A stretch of 64,000 nt of DNA from Ancylobacter vacuolatus (GTDB lineage Bacteria > Pseudomonadota > Alphaproteobacteria > Rhizobiales > Xanthobacteraceae): positions 310,001 through 374,000 of the forward strand of contig NZ_JAUSUH010000002.1 of assembly GCF_030813595.1 (NCBI RefSeq). The letters run 5' to 3'. The position numbers were made by a program, and so were the translations under genes. Positions 36,048-46,300 of the stretch are shown here, piece by piece. Numbering within the stretch: the first letter of the stretch is position 1; every line of letters begins with the position of its first letter. Below the pieces are notes generated by a model. It was not told the origin of the DNA and made no database searches. It saw only the letters and a program-made list of their open reading frames with translations.

Positions 36048-36604
36048 CGGCCCTCCATGGGCACGGCCGGATAGGCGCCTAGCCGGCTCGCGAGAGCCGA
36101 CCGCCGCCCTGCGGCGCCGCGACCGTCACCCGCCCTCGCCGGACGCCGCACGGGAGCGCGCGACGCACCCGTCCGGGCGTCGCGCCCCGTTGTGCCGCCG
36201 GCGCCGTTCCGCCCCGGGACGGCGCGAGTCTTGTCCACGCCCCGGCCCAGATGGCGGCTTTCTTCCTCTACGGAATACATCAGCGGGTGCCCATTATCGT
36301 CGATGCCGGCCCGGTGCCCAGGGCGGCGACGGGCGCGCTCCACCGCCCCATGCAGGCCTCCACCGCCAGTGTCGCGACACTTCCAGCGCAGGCGCCGCAC
36401 GCGGGGGTTGACGTGCAAACGGGGCCGAACTCAAAGTCGACTGAGCTAGTCATGATACTCTGGCCATGTGGAGCATTCATGAATTGCTAGAACCTTATTG
36501 AACGGCTTGCGAGAAAATACTGAGAAGGGAACAAAAATAGACAGTTGCCGGTTCGCGAGCCCCGCTGTATGCCATCATTCGCAACTCTGGCTGGAGAAGA
36601 TCCT
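36048..36604 (+). promoter_or_regulatory. Long non-coding leader with AT-rich promoter region of the plus-strand NRPS genes
   Basis: No convincing gene is seen. About 36060-36410 is GC-rich and holds only short open frames without family features. About 36430-36540 turns sharply AT-richer (stretches such as GAAAATACTGAGAAGGG and AACAAAAATAG) and contains the 10-bp palindrome ATTCATGAAT at 36475-36484 and GACT-N5-AGTC at 36439-36451. This looks like the control region for the ABM-like and NRPS genes; no specific binding protein or clear -35/-10 could be assigned. Confidence 0.45.
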
Positions 36605-36931
36605 GTGGCAAGTATGTTTATGACGATCTCTCGTTGTCACGTTAAGGCGGGTAGCGAGCAGGATGCGCGCGCGCTTCTCGAGAAGGAAATGCTCCCCAAC
36701 GACGGCAAGAAGCCGGGCGATGTCATCGAAGGCCTGGTCGGCTTTGGACTTATGAAGTCCAAGAAGGACCCGTCGATGTACGGCATCGCGACTGTGTGGG
36801 AGAGCGAAGCTGCTTTCGACAAGATGGCCGCCAATCCTCGCGCCAAGGACGGTGGCGGGATCGTCGAGAAGCTGCAGAAGCTTTGCGACGGCGACATCAA
36901 GGGCGAAGGCTTCTACATCGAAAGCCTCTGA
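36605..36931 (+). CDS. Small ABM/dimeric alpha-beta barrel-like protein of the lipopeptide cluster
   Basis: 108 residues from a GTG at 36605 with GGAG at 36593-36596; ATGs at 36614 and 36620 are alternatives, while the upstream ATG at 36545 lacks an RBS. The pattern FMTISRCHVKAGSEQDARALLEKEM, IEGLVGFGLMKSKKDPSMYGIATVWESEAAFDKM fits the antibiotic-biosynthesis-monooxygenase (ferredoxin-like) superfamily by eye, though not closely enough to assign activity. Lys-rich and less GC-rich than its neighbours. It is the first gene after the AT-rich control region and precedes the NRPS gene, with a strong hairpin between them. It may tailor or bind the product; function unknown. Confidence 0.65.
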   Translation: MASMFMTISRCHVKAGSEQDARALLEKEMLPNDGKKPGDVIEGLVGFGLMKSKKDPSMYGIATVWESEAAFDKMAANPRAKDGGGIVEKLQKLCDGDIKGEGFYIESL

Positions 36932-36937
36932 TACTTT

Positions 36938-36961
36938 CGGCGGCGGCCAAGGCCGCCGCCG
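36938..36961 (+). terminator. GC hairpin between the ABM-like and NRPS genes
   Basis: An 11-bp perfect stem (CGGCGGCGGCC with GGCCGCCGCCG) around AA starts 7 bases after the ABM-like stop. There is no T-tract. It may attenuate transcription so that the small protein is made in excess over the NRPS. Confidence 0.5.
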
Positions 36962-37159
36962 ACTCCCCGCGCCGCAGGGGCCGGCGTTACAAGCCCAGAT
37001 TGTAGATCCAGAATTATTTCGTGCTTGGCAGCACGGCTCGGCGCACCCTTGCCCGGCGGTCTTTCGACGGCACACGGAATGAACGCCGACAAGCAGATGC
37101 CGCGGCGGTTACACGCTGGACGAGCCCGTGGACTGCACTTTTCTTCAAAAGGTTGTGAT

Positions 37160-40100
37160 GTGGCCCGAGGTCCGATCGAAGACATCTATGGCCTGACTGA
37201 TCTTCAGCGCTCAATGCTGGTGCGATGCGTAAGTTATCCTGACCAGCCTCTCTTCATGGGCCAGTGGTGGGCCGCGCTGGCCGGCCCTCTCGATGCCGAG
37301 AGTTTCGCCGCCGCCTGGGCCGCCGTCGTCCAGCGCCACAGCGCGCTGCGCTCCGGCTTCCACTGGGAGCTCAAGGGCGTGCCGGCCCAGGTGGTGGTGG
37401 CCGCGCCCGCCTTCGAGGTCGAGCGCCTCGACTGGAGCGCCCGTGATAACTGGCGCGCCGCCCTCGACGCGCTGCTGGAAGAGGACCGGGCCCACCCGTT
37501 CGACCTGCGCCGCCCGCCGCTGATGCGGGTGCGCCTCGTCACCCTGGCCCCCGAAGGTCCGGCGCCGCGCCACCTGCTGGTGTGGACGCGCCATCACCTC
37601 GCGGTCGATGGCTGGTCGCTGGGTGAGATTCTGGACGAGGTTCTGACCCTGTATCGCGGCGGCACGGTGCCGCCCGCCCTCTCCTTCCGCCGCTATGTGG
37701 AATGGTGGCAGGGCCGGGACGTTGACGCCGCGCGGGCGCATTGGGGCGCGGCACTGGCCGGCCACAGCCCGGACTCGGCGGTGCGCAGTTCCACCGTTCA
37801 TGCCCCGCATATCGGCGAGGCGTGCCACATTCTTGCCCCCGCCCTTGCCGACCGGCTTGGCGCTCTCGCGCGGTCCGAGCGGCTAACCCTCAGCACCCTG
37901 GTCGAAGGTGCCTGGGCGCTGGTGCTGGCCCGCACTGAGGGCACCGACGACCTCGTGATGGGCTGCGTCGAGACGGTGCGCCCACCGGAACTTCTGGGCG
38001 ATCGCTCGAGCCACATGGTGGGGCCGCAGATCGGCGTGCTCCCCAGCCGCGTGCGCCGCGACGCCAGGCCCCTGCGGCACTGGCTGGCCGAGCTGCAGAA
38101 CGCCCGGGCCGCCGGCCGCGAGGCCGGCCCGCTCGGGCTCGACACCATGCGGGACCTGCTCGGCCTGCCGAGCGACGCGCTGCCGCTGCGCAGCCTGATC
38201 GCGGTGCAGACCTATCCGCTTGCGCTTGCCGCCGCCTTCCGCGCCGCCGGGCTGGAGATCCTCGCCAGCGGCGACGTGACCCTGCCGGACATGCCGCTCA
38301 ATTTGATGGTGGAGATCGGCGAGGCATTCGAGCTGCGACTGATGGTCGATCAGCAGCATGTTGCGCTGACGCAGGCGCGCCAGCTTCTCGACATGCTCGC
38401 CACGGCGCTGGAGCGCCTTCCCGCCCATCTCGATGCCCCCGCCAACACGCTGGACGTGATGCCGGACGCCATGCGCCGGGACATTGAGGCGGCCCTGACC
38501 GGGCAGCCTCTGCCCGCGCCCGCAGGCACGGCCCTCGACCTCATCCTGGCGCAGATGCGGGCCCGACCGGAAGCGCCGGCGCTGATCGCTACCGGCGGCG
38601 TCTGGACCTATGGTGACCTCGGCGCGCGCGCCGCCGCGATCGCGGCACGGCTTGCCGGAGCCGGGGTGAGGCCCGGCGCCCGGGTCGCGGTGATGCTGGA
38701 ACACGGGCCGGAAGCGGTCGCCGCCATTCTCGGCATCCTCTGCGCCGGTGCCTCCTATGTCCCGCTCGACCCCGAGGCGCCGGCCGAGCGACGGGCGATG
38801 ATACTCGCCAGCGCCGGCGTCGCCGCGCTCGTCACCCGCCGCGCCCTCGCCGACGCCTTCCCCGCCCTTGCGACGCTCGCAGTGGAGGACATCACGCCGG
38901 AACCGGCCGATCTCGACGCGCTGACGCGGCCGGCGGCGGTAGACGAGGCCTATGTCATCTTCACCTCCGGCTCCACCGGGCGGCCGAAGGGCGTGAGCGT
39001 CGGCCATGACAATCTTCGCACCCATGTCGCGGCCAGCGCGGCGGAGAATGCCGATCTGCCGATCGGCCGCTTCCTGCTGACCTTCCCGCTGTTCTTCGAC
39101 GGATCGGTGACCGGGCTGTTCTGCACCCTCTGCGAGGGCGGCACGCTGGTCTTGCCCGATGCCACGCAGGCGCGCGACGTCGACCGGCTGCTGGCGCTCA
39201 TCCGCGACAACGCCGTCACCCATGTCTGCCTGACCCCCTCGCTCTGGGCGTTGCTGCTGGAAGCCGCCGGCCCGCAGGGCCTGCCCGGCCTGCGCCTCGC
39301 CAAGGTGGCGGCCGAGCCCTGCCCGCCGGCCCTTGTCGCGGCCCATGCCGCCCGCGCCCCGAACGCCGTGCTGTGCAACGAATACGGCCCGACCGAGGCG
39401 ACTGTGTGGGTCTGCGTCGAACGCTGCCGGCCGGAGACGACAGGCGCCAGCGTCGCCATCGGCCACCCCATTCCCGGCACAAGGCTGCATGTGCTGGATG
39501 CCGAGGGCCGGCCCTGCCCCTTCGGCACCATCGGCGAACTGGTGGTGTCCGGTCCTGCCGTCGCCCGGGCCTATATCGGCGCGGAGCCGGGGGTCGCCTT
39601 GCGCACGCCGCTCGGTGGCACGGGAGCGACCCCGGCCGTCGTGGCCTATCGCACGGGCGACCGGGTCTCGCTTGGCTTTGACGGGCGGCTGTTCTTCCAT
39701 GGTCGCCGCGACCGGCAGGTGAAGATTGCCGGCTATAGGGTTGAGCCCGGCGAGGTCGAGGCGGCGCTGCAGGCACTGCCCGGCATACTCGACGTGGCCG
39801 TGGTGGTGGACGAGACCGACGGGCGGCCCGCCCGCCTCGTCGCGCATATCGGTGCCGGCCCTGCCACGCCCGACGATGCCGCGCTACGCCAGCTTCTTGC
39901 CGCCCGGCTGCCCGCTTACATGATCCCGCACACCTTCCTGCGCCATTCCCGCCTGCCGCGCACCGCCAATGGCAAGGTGGATCTGGCCGCCCTTCCGCCC
40001 GCCCCCTTCACAGAGACCGTCGACGCCGCGCCGGAGGGCACCTTCGAGACCGCGCTGGCCGCCCTGTGGAGCGAGGCGCTGGGTGGGGTCCGGATCGGGC

Positions 40101-40321
40101 GGCATGACCATTTCTTCGCCCTCGCCGGCACGTCGCTCCTTGCCATGCAGATGATCGCGCGGGTGCGCCGCGAACTGGCGCCGGCGGCAACCCTCGCCGA
40201 CCTGTTCGAGGCGCCGCAGCTGGCGGCGCTGGCCGCGCGACTGGCGGCGGCGGCGAACCGTCCGGAGCCCGGCCCCGCCCTCGCCGGGCGCCAGCGCGCG
40301 CGGGTGGAGCTGCCCTCGTGA
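37160..40321 (+). CDS. NRPS module (C-A-PCP)
   Basis: 1,053 residues from the GTG at 37160 (AAAAGG upstream; the condensation family start IEDIYGLTDLQRSM follows at once). ATG 37079 and the first in-frame start at 37025 are alternatives. C domain: HHLAVDGWSLG, canonical; as it accepts a chain from an E-ending protein, a DCL type is expected. A domain: FTSGSTGRPKG, NEYGPTEATVW, YRTGDRV, TANGKVD. The pocket residues read D-G-T-C-K-A-E-V-W-K, seven of ten shared with the published Tyr code DGTITAEVAK, so the substrate is uncertain. PCP: FFALAGTSLLAM with the phosphopantetheine Ser. There is no terminal domain; the chain passes to the next protein, whose gene starts 28 bases later. Confidence 0.94.
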   Translation: MARGPIEDIYGLTDLQRSMLVRCVSYPDQPLFMGQWWAALAGPLDAESFAAAWAAVVQRHSALRSGFHWELKGVPAQVVVAAPAFEVERLDWSARDNWRAALDALLEEDRAHPFDLRRPPLMRVRLVTLAPEGPAPRHLLVWTRHHLAVDGWSLGEILDEVLTLYRGGTVPPALSFRRYVEWWQGRDVDAARAHWGAALAGHSPDSAVRSSTVHAPHIGEACHILAPALADRLGALARSERLTLSTLVEGAWALVLARTEGTDDLVMGCVETVRPPELLGDRSSHMVGPQIGVLPSRVRRDARPLRHWLAELQNARAAGREAGPLGLDTMRDLLGLPSDALPLRSLIAVQTYPLALAAAFRAAGLEILASGDVTLPDMPLNLMVEIGEAFELRLMVDQQHVALTQARQLLDMLATALERLPAHLDAPANTLDVMPDAMRRDIEAALTGQPLPAPAGTALDLILAQMRARPEAPALIATGGVWTYGDLGARAAAIAARLAGAGVRPGARVAVMLEHGPEAVAAILGILCAGASYVPLDPEAPAERRAMILASAGVAALVTRRALADAFPALATLAVEDITPEPADLDALTRPAAVDEAYVIFTSGSTGRPKGVSVGHDNLRTHVAASAAENADLPIGRFLLTFPLFFDGSVTGLFCTLCEGGTLVLPDATQARDVDRLLALIRDNAVTHVCLTPSLWALLLEAAGPQGLPGLRLAKVAAEPCPPALVAAHAARAPNAVLCNEYGPTEATVWVCVERCRPETTGASVAIGHPIPGTRLHVLDAEGRPCPFGTIGELVVSGPAVARAYIGAEPGVALRTPLGGTGATPAVVAYRTGDRVSLGFDGRLFFHGRRDRQVKIAGYRVEPGEVEAALQALPGILDVAVVVDETDGRPARLVAHIGAGPATPDDAALRQLLAARLPAYMIPHTFLRHSRLPRTANGKVDLAALPPAPFTETVDAAPEGTFETALAALWSEALGGVRIGRHDHFFALAGTSLLAMQMIARVRRELAPAATLADLFEAPQLAALAARLAAAANRPEPGPALAGRQRARVELPS

Positions 40322-40349
40322 CACTCCCCCCTCTGCCGGGAGACCGCTG

Positions 40350-43300
40350 ATGGCGAGCGGCTACATTGCCGGCCTTTCCTTCGGCCAGCGACAGATCCGG
40401 TTGGCGGAGCTGCTGCGGCCGGGGCGCACCCTGTTCGCCATGCCGATTCTCGTGCGGCTCTCGGGGCGCGTCGATGAGGCCGCGCTGCGCGGCGCGCTCG
40501 CCGCGCTGGTCCGGCGCCATGATAGCCTGCGCGCCGCCTTTCCTCTGGTGGATGGCGCCCTGGTGCAGGCAGTGGCCGATGAGATCGCGCTTCCCCTGAC
40601 AGTGGAGGCCACGGAACTGCCCTTCGCCAGCCCGGCCTTCGCAGCGAGGATGGCCGCACGGGCGCAGGCGCTGGTGGACGAGCCTTTCGACCTCTCGGCC
40701 GGTCCGCTCGCCCGCTTCCTGCTGCTGCGCGCCGGCGATGACGGGGCGGCGCTGGTGGCGGTGTTCCATCACATCATCTGCGATGGTGCCTCGCTCGACC
40801 TGTTCCTCGACGAATTGAAAGCGGGCTATGACGAGGCGCTCGGCGCCGGCGGGGCGCCTCACCCGGCGCTGCCGCTGCAGTTTCCCGATGTCGCCGACTG
40901 GGAGCAGGAATGTTTCGGCGCCGGTGGGCCGGTGCTGGAGGCCGCCATGGCCACATGGCGCGCGGCGCTGCAGGGCGCCCCCGCGCGGCTCGACCTGCCC
41001 TATGACCGGCGGCCGGGCAGCCTGCACGCTGCCCCCTCGGCCCAGGCCGAGCTTGAGGTGCCGGGCGATGTCGCCGCCCGCCTAACGGCACTGGCCCGCC
41101 AGGAGGGAACCAGCGAGTTCAGCCTCTACCTCGCCCTCATGTTCGCGGTGCTGCGGCGCTGGAGCGGGCTCGACGATCTCGTCGTCACCATTCCCGCCGC
41201 GCGGCGCGACCGGCCGGAACTGGCCGAGGTGATCGGCCTGCTGGTGGACACGCTGCCGATTCGCGCCGTGCTGACCGACGACACCCGCTTTCCCGCGCTG
41301 GTGGCGCAGCTGCGCGACGCGCTGCGCGGCGCCATGGCGCATCGCGAGCTGCCCTTCGAGCGCATCGTCGAGGCGAGCGGGGTCGAGCGGCGCGGCGAGG
41401 CGGCGCCCTTCCTACAGGTACTGTTCGGCACGGCGGAGCCAGCTTCCGCCCCGCTCACCGCCTGCGACGGCACAATGTTCGAGCGACTGCCCGAGCAGCT
41501 CGAACAGGAGGCGAAGGCCGATCTGTCCGTGGTCTATGCGAACGGCGAAGACGGGCTGCGCCTGTGGTGCCGCTACGATGCCAGCCTGTTCGAAGCCCAG
41601 ACCATCGAGGCGGTGCTCAATGGCTTCGGCTGTCTCGCCCAGGCGCTGGCCGCGCAGCCGGACCAGGCGGTGCTGGAGGTTCCACTGCTGGCGCCGGCAG
41701 ACGGCGCGGTGCTAGTGGCGCGCTTCAACGCCACCAGCCTTGCCTATGAGCGCGAGGCGAGCGCCATCGATCTGTTCTTCCGCGAGGCCGAGCGTCATCC
41801 CCACGCACCTGCCATCGAGGAGAACGGCGTCGCGCTGAGCTATGGCGCGCTCGCCGCGCGGGTGCGCCGTCTGGCGACGGTCCTTGCCGCCCATGGGCTG
41901 GGCCAGGGCGACGTCGCCATACTCGCCCTGCCCGTCTCGGCGGCCCTCATCGAGGCGCAGCTGGCGGTACTGACGCTCGGCGCCGCCCATGCACCTGTTG
42001 ACCCGACCTTTCCCGCCGAGCAGCGCGACCAGCGCGCCCACATCGCCGGCGCCCGGCACGCCGTGGTACTCGATCCCGCGCAGGCCACATCCGGCTGCGC
42101 CACGCTGGACTGGACGCAGCTGAGGGCCGAGGCGGACACCGCCGCGCCGCACCCGGGATGCGTCGTGAGCGCGCAGAGCCCGGCCTATGTGATGTTCACC
42201 TCCGGCTCTACCGGCGTCCCCAAGGGCGTGTGCGTGCCGCACCGCGCCATTGTGCGGCTGGCACGGTCACGCCGGCTGGCAGCGCCGGGGCTGCGCGCCG
42301 CCGTCTATTCCAACCCCGCCTTCGATGCCTCGACGCTTGAAATCTGGCTGCCCCTGCTCAATGGCGGCACGCTGCTGCCGGTCGACCGCACCGTGGTGAT
42401 GGACCCACGCGCGCTGCGCCTGTTCCTCGCCGAGGCGCGCGTGTCGCTGCTCTGGGTCACGGCTGGCCTGTTCCAGCAGATCGCCGCGCTCGACCCTGCC
42501 GCCTTCGCCGGCCCGCGCGTGGTTGTAACCGGCGGCGACGTGGTCAATCCGGTGGCGGCGAGGGCGGTGCTGGCGGCGGGCCGCGACCAGGGGCTGGTGC
42601 TGCTCAATGGCTATGGCCCGACCGAGAACACCACTTTCAGCACGCTGTTCGACATTGCCGGCCTCGCCGAAGACGAACTGAGCATCCCGATCGGCACGCC
42701 CATATCCAACAGCACCGCCTATGTGCTGGACCCCACGGGCCGGCCGCTGCCGCCGGGCCTGGTGGGCGAGATCTGGCTGGGCGGCGACGGCCTCGCGCTC
42801 TTCTATGCCGGCGATGCCGCACTGACCGCTGAGCGCTTCCGCCCCGACCCATTCGCCGGCGCGCCCGAGGCGCGCATGTACCGCACCGGCGACCTCGGCC
42901 GCTGGCGCGCGGATGGCAACATCGTCTTTCTCGGCCGCGCCGACAAGCAGGTGAAGGTCCGCGGCTTCCGCATCGAGCTCGGCGAAATCGAGGCGATGCT
43001 GGCGCTGCACCCGGCGGTCGGCGGCGCGGCGGTGCTCGCCCCCCGCCGGCCAAGCGGCGAGCGCGACCTGCTCGCCTATGTCGCCCCAAAGCCGGGCCTG
43101 ACGCTGACCCAGGGGGAGCTGCGCGCGCATCTGGAGGCGCGCCTGCCCCGGCAGATGCTGCCGCACGCCTTCATGGTGCTCGACAGGCTGCCGCTGAACG
43201 CCAACGGCAAGATCGACGCCCGCGCCCTGCCGCCGATGGAACTGGTCGACACCCCGGCCGAGCCGCCGCTGGAACCGCGCACGCCCGAAGAGAGGATATT

Positions 43301-46300
43301 GGCCCGCATCTGGGGCGATCTGCTCGGCAGCGGTGCCGGAAGCCGACCGCTGGTGGGGATTCAGGACAATTTCTTCCATGTCGGCGGCGATTCCATCCTC
43401 ACTATCCGTTTGGTGGCGCGGGCTTTTGAAGCCGGGCTCGACATCGAGCTGAAGGATGTTTTCGATCAGCCGACCATCGAGGGCCTCGCCGCCATCGCGC
43501 TCCGCCGCAAGCGGGCGGTGCAGGCGCAGGGCCACGGCGCCCGCCATGGGGCGGAGCTGATCGCCGCCGCCTGCGATCCCCGTAATCCCTGCCGCTTCGT
43601 CAGCGTCACGGTCGCCGCGACGGTTTCGGCGGTGGATCTCGGCTATGCCATCCAGCGCCTCGCTGAGCGGCACGACGCGCTGCGCCTCATTCGGGTGGAG
43701 GATGCAAGCGGGCGCTCTCTAGCCGTCTCGGATTTCCTGCCCACAGTCCCGGTGCGCTTTGTCGATGTGGCCGCCGGCGCGCTGGACGATCTCGATAGCT
43801 GGATCGCCGACCACGACGCCCGGCTGGCGCGCGGCATCGATCTCGCGGCGGGCGTGACCATCGCTGCGACGCTGGTGAAGCAGGAGGCGCCCTCTGGGGC
43901 CGGATCCACCGTTGTGCTGGCGCTGCACGAGGCGGTGGCCGACGACCGCGCTTTGCTGCTGCTCGCCACCGAGCTGGAGGCCGCGTTGGCGGCCGGCCCT
44001 GACAGCGCCCGGCAGCCGGCCCCCTCGCTCAGTTTCTCGCAATGGCTCGCCTGGCTCGCCAGCCATGCCACGAGCCCGCATGTGCGCGAAGCGGCGATCG
44101 CCTGCGAGGCCGCACAGGCTGAGGCCCCACCGGATGGCTTCGCCGCCACTGCCGCCACCTTTGCCGCCGCGCAGCGGCTGCTGGACGCCGGCACGTCACG
44201 CGTGCTGCTGGAGGACCTGCCGGGCCGGCTCGGGGTGTCGCTGCTGGACGCTGTTCTCGTCGCCCTCGGCGAGGCGCTGGGTGGCACGCCCGCCATCGAG
44301 CTGGTGGACGGCCGCCGCACCCTGCCCGACGGGGCGCCGGAAGCCGCCGGCCTCGTCGCCAATCTCGATACGCTCCTGCCACTGCAGGCCTGCGCGCCGG
44401 GAAACGGGGCTTGCCGCGCGCTCGATCTGCGGTTGCGCGAGGCTAAGTCGGCCCGTCAGCGCGCCGAACCGCTCGGCCTCGCCTTCAGCGCCGTGCGCTC
44501 GGCCTTTCGCCTCGCCCCGCCCACGATCGGCCTCGCTTTGCTGCCGGCGCCGGCGCAGGACCCGGCGATCCGCCTGCACCCTCACGCGCCGAACGTCCCG
44601 GCCTCTGTCCGCGCCAGCCTGACCGTGCGGGTGACGGGCGGACGCCTCGCGCTCTGCTGGTCGCAGGCCGCGCCCGCCCCGGCGGCGCAGGCGCGGCTGG
44701 AGGCAATCGCGCAGGCGCTGGGCGCCATCGCGCAGTGGGCGCCGCAACAGGCGGGGCCTCTGCTCACCCCGGGCGACTTCCCGCTCGCCGGCCTTGATGC
44801 GGCGACGCTGGACGAGGTGGCCGGAAGCGCTGGCGACATCGAGGACATCTACCCGCTCTCACCCATGCAGGAGGCGATGCTGCTGCATTCGCTGAGCCGG
44901 CAGGGGTCGGCGGTGAATTTCGAGCAGAGCTGCATGCGCTTCACCGGCACGCTCGACACGGCCGCGCTGCGCAAGGCGTGGACGCTGGTGTTCGAGCGCC
45001 ACCCGGTGCTACGCACGGTGTTCCGCTGGCGCGGGCTGGAGCGCCCGCTACAGCTGGTTGGACGCAACGCCCGCCCGCCGGTGGAGCTGGAAACCTGGCC
45101 GGGCTTCAGCGCCGAGCGGCTGGACCAGCGCCTGGCGCAGGACCGTGCCGAGGGCTTCGATCTGGAGGCCGGTCCGCTCGCCCGGCTGATCCTTATTCGG
45201 GTGAGCGCGAGCGAGGCCTATCTCATCGCCAGCTTCCACCACATGCTGGCGGATGGCTGGTGCCTCGCCCAGCTGGAGCGAGAGGCCCGCGCCGCCTATG
45301 AGGCCTTCCGGCGCGGCATCTCGCCGGCGCTGCCGCCGCCCGCCCGGTTTCGCGATTTCATCGCCTGGACCACCACAATCGAGCGGGCCGGCCTGCGCGC
45401 CGCCTTCGTCCCGCTTCTCGCCGGTGCACCGGCCCAGCCGGCGCTGCTGGCGGCCGGCACCGGCGCGGCGGCCTATGTCACCGTCCGCCGCCAGCTCTCA
45501 GTGGCGCAGAGCAAGGCGCTGAGCGATCTCTCGCGCCGACGCGGCCTCACCATCGCCGCTCTGGCGCATCTGGCCTGGGGGCTTTGGACGGGCGCGCGGC
45601 GCGGTGTCGACGACACGGTCTTCTGCACCACCGTTTCCGGCCGGCCGCCACAGGTGCCCGGCGTCGAGCAGATGGTCGGCCTGTTCATCAACAATCTGCC
45701 GGTGCGGCTGCGCTTCGCGCCCGGTAGCGCGGTGCTCGCCCTCGCGCAGGAGATGCAGCGCCAGATCGCCGCCCTGCAGTCGCAGGCACAGCTGTCGCTG
45801 ATGGAGGTGGCGGAGGCCGCCGGCCTTGGCGACCGCGCCTCCTGCCTGTTCGACACACTGCTGGTGGTGGAGAACATGCCTGCGGGCTCCGACGCCTGGA
45901 CCGGCGCCGGCGGGCTGCGGGTGGAGAGCGTGCACAATGCGCTGAAATCGGCCTACAGCCTCACCGGCGTGGTTGTGCCGGGCGAGCGCGTCGGCCTGTC
46001 GCTGGTGCTGCCGGACACGGACGGCACCGCCGAAGCTCTCGGCGAGGCGATGATCACGGAGTTCGCCGCGCTTTTTGCCGCCCTTCCCGGCGCTATCGAA
46101 CAAACCGTCGCCATGGTGCCGCTCCCCGTCGCCGCCCCGGTTGCCCGCGCGGTGGAGCGCAGCGCGCCGGCGGCGGCGGAGGTGCTGGCGCCCGCGTCCG
46201 TCCACGCCAACGCCACCGAGGCGGCGGCGCTCGACGTGCTCTCGGCCATTCTCGGTCGTCAGCTCGGCCTCACGGAGGATGTGCTCGATGCCGGGCTGAC

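Noticed and set aside
36251-36490. 79-codon frame in the leader before the ABM-like gene
   Set aside because: No ribosome-binding site, no family similarity, and it runs into the AT-rich promoter-like segment.
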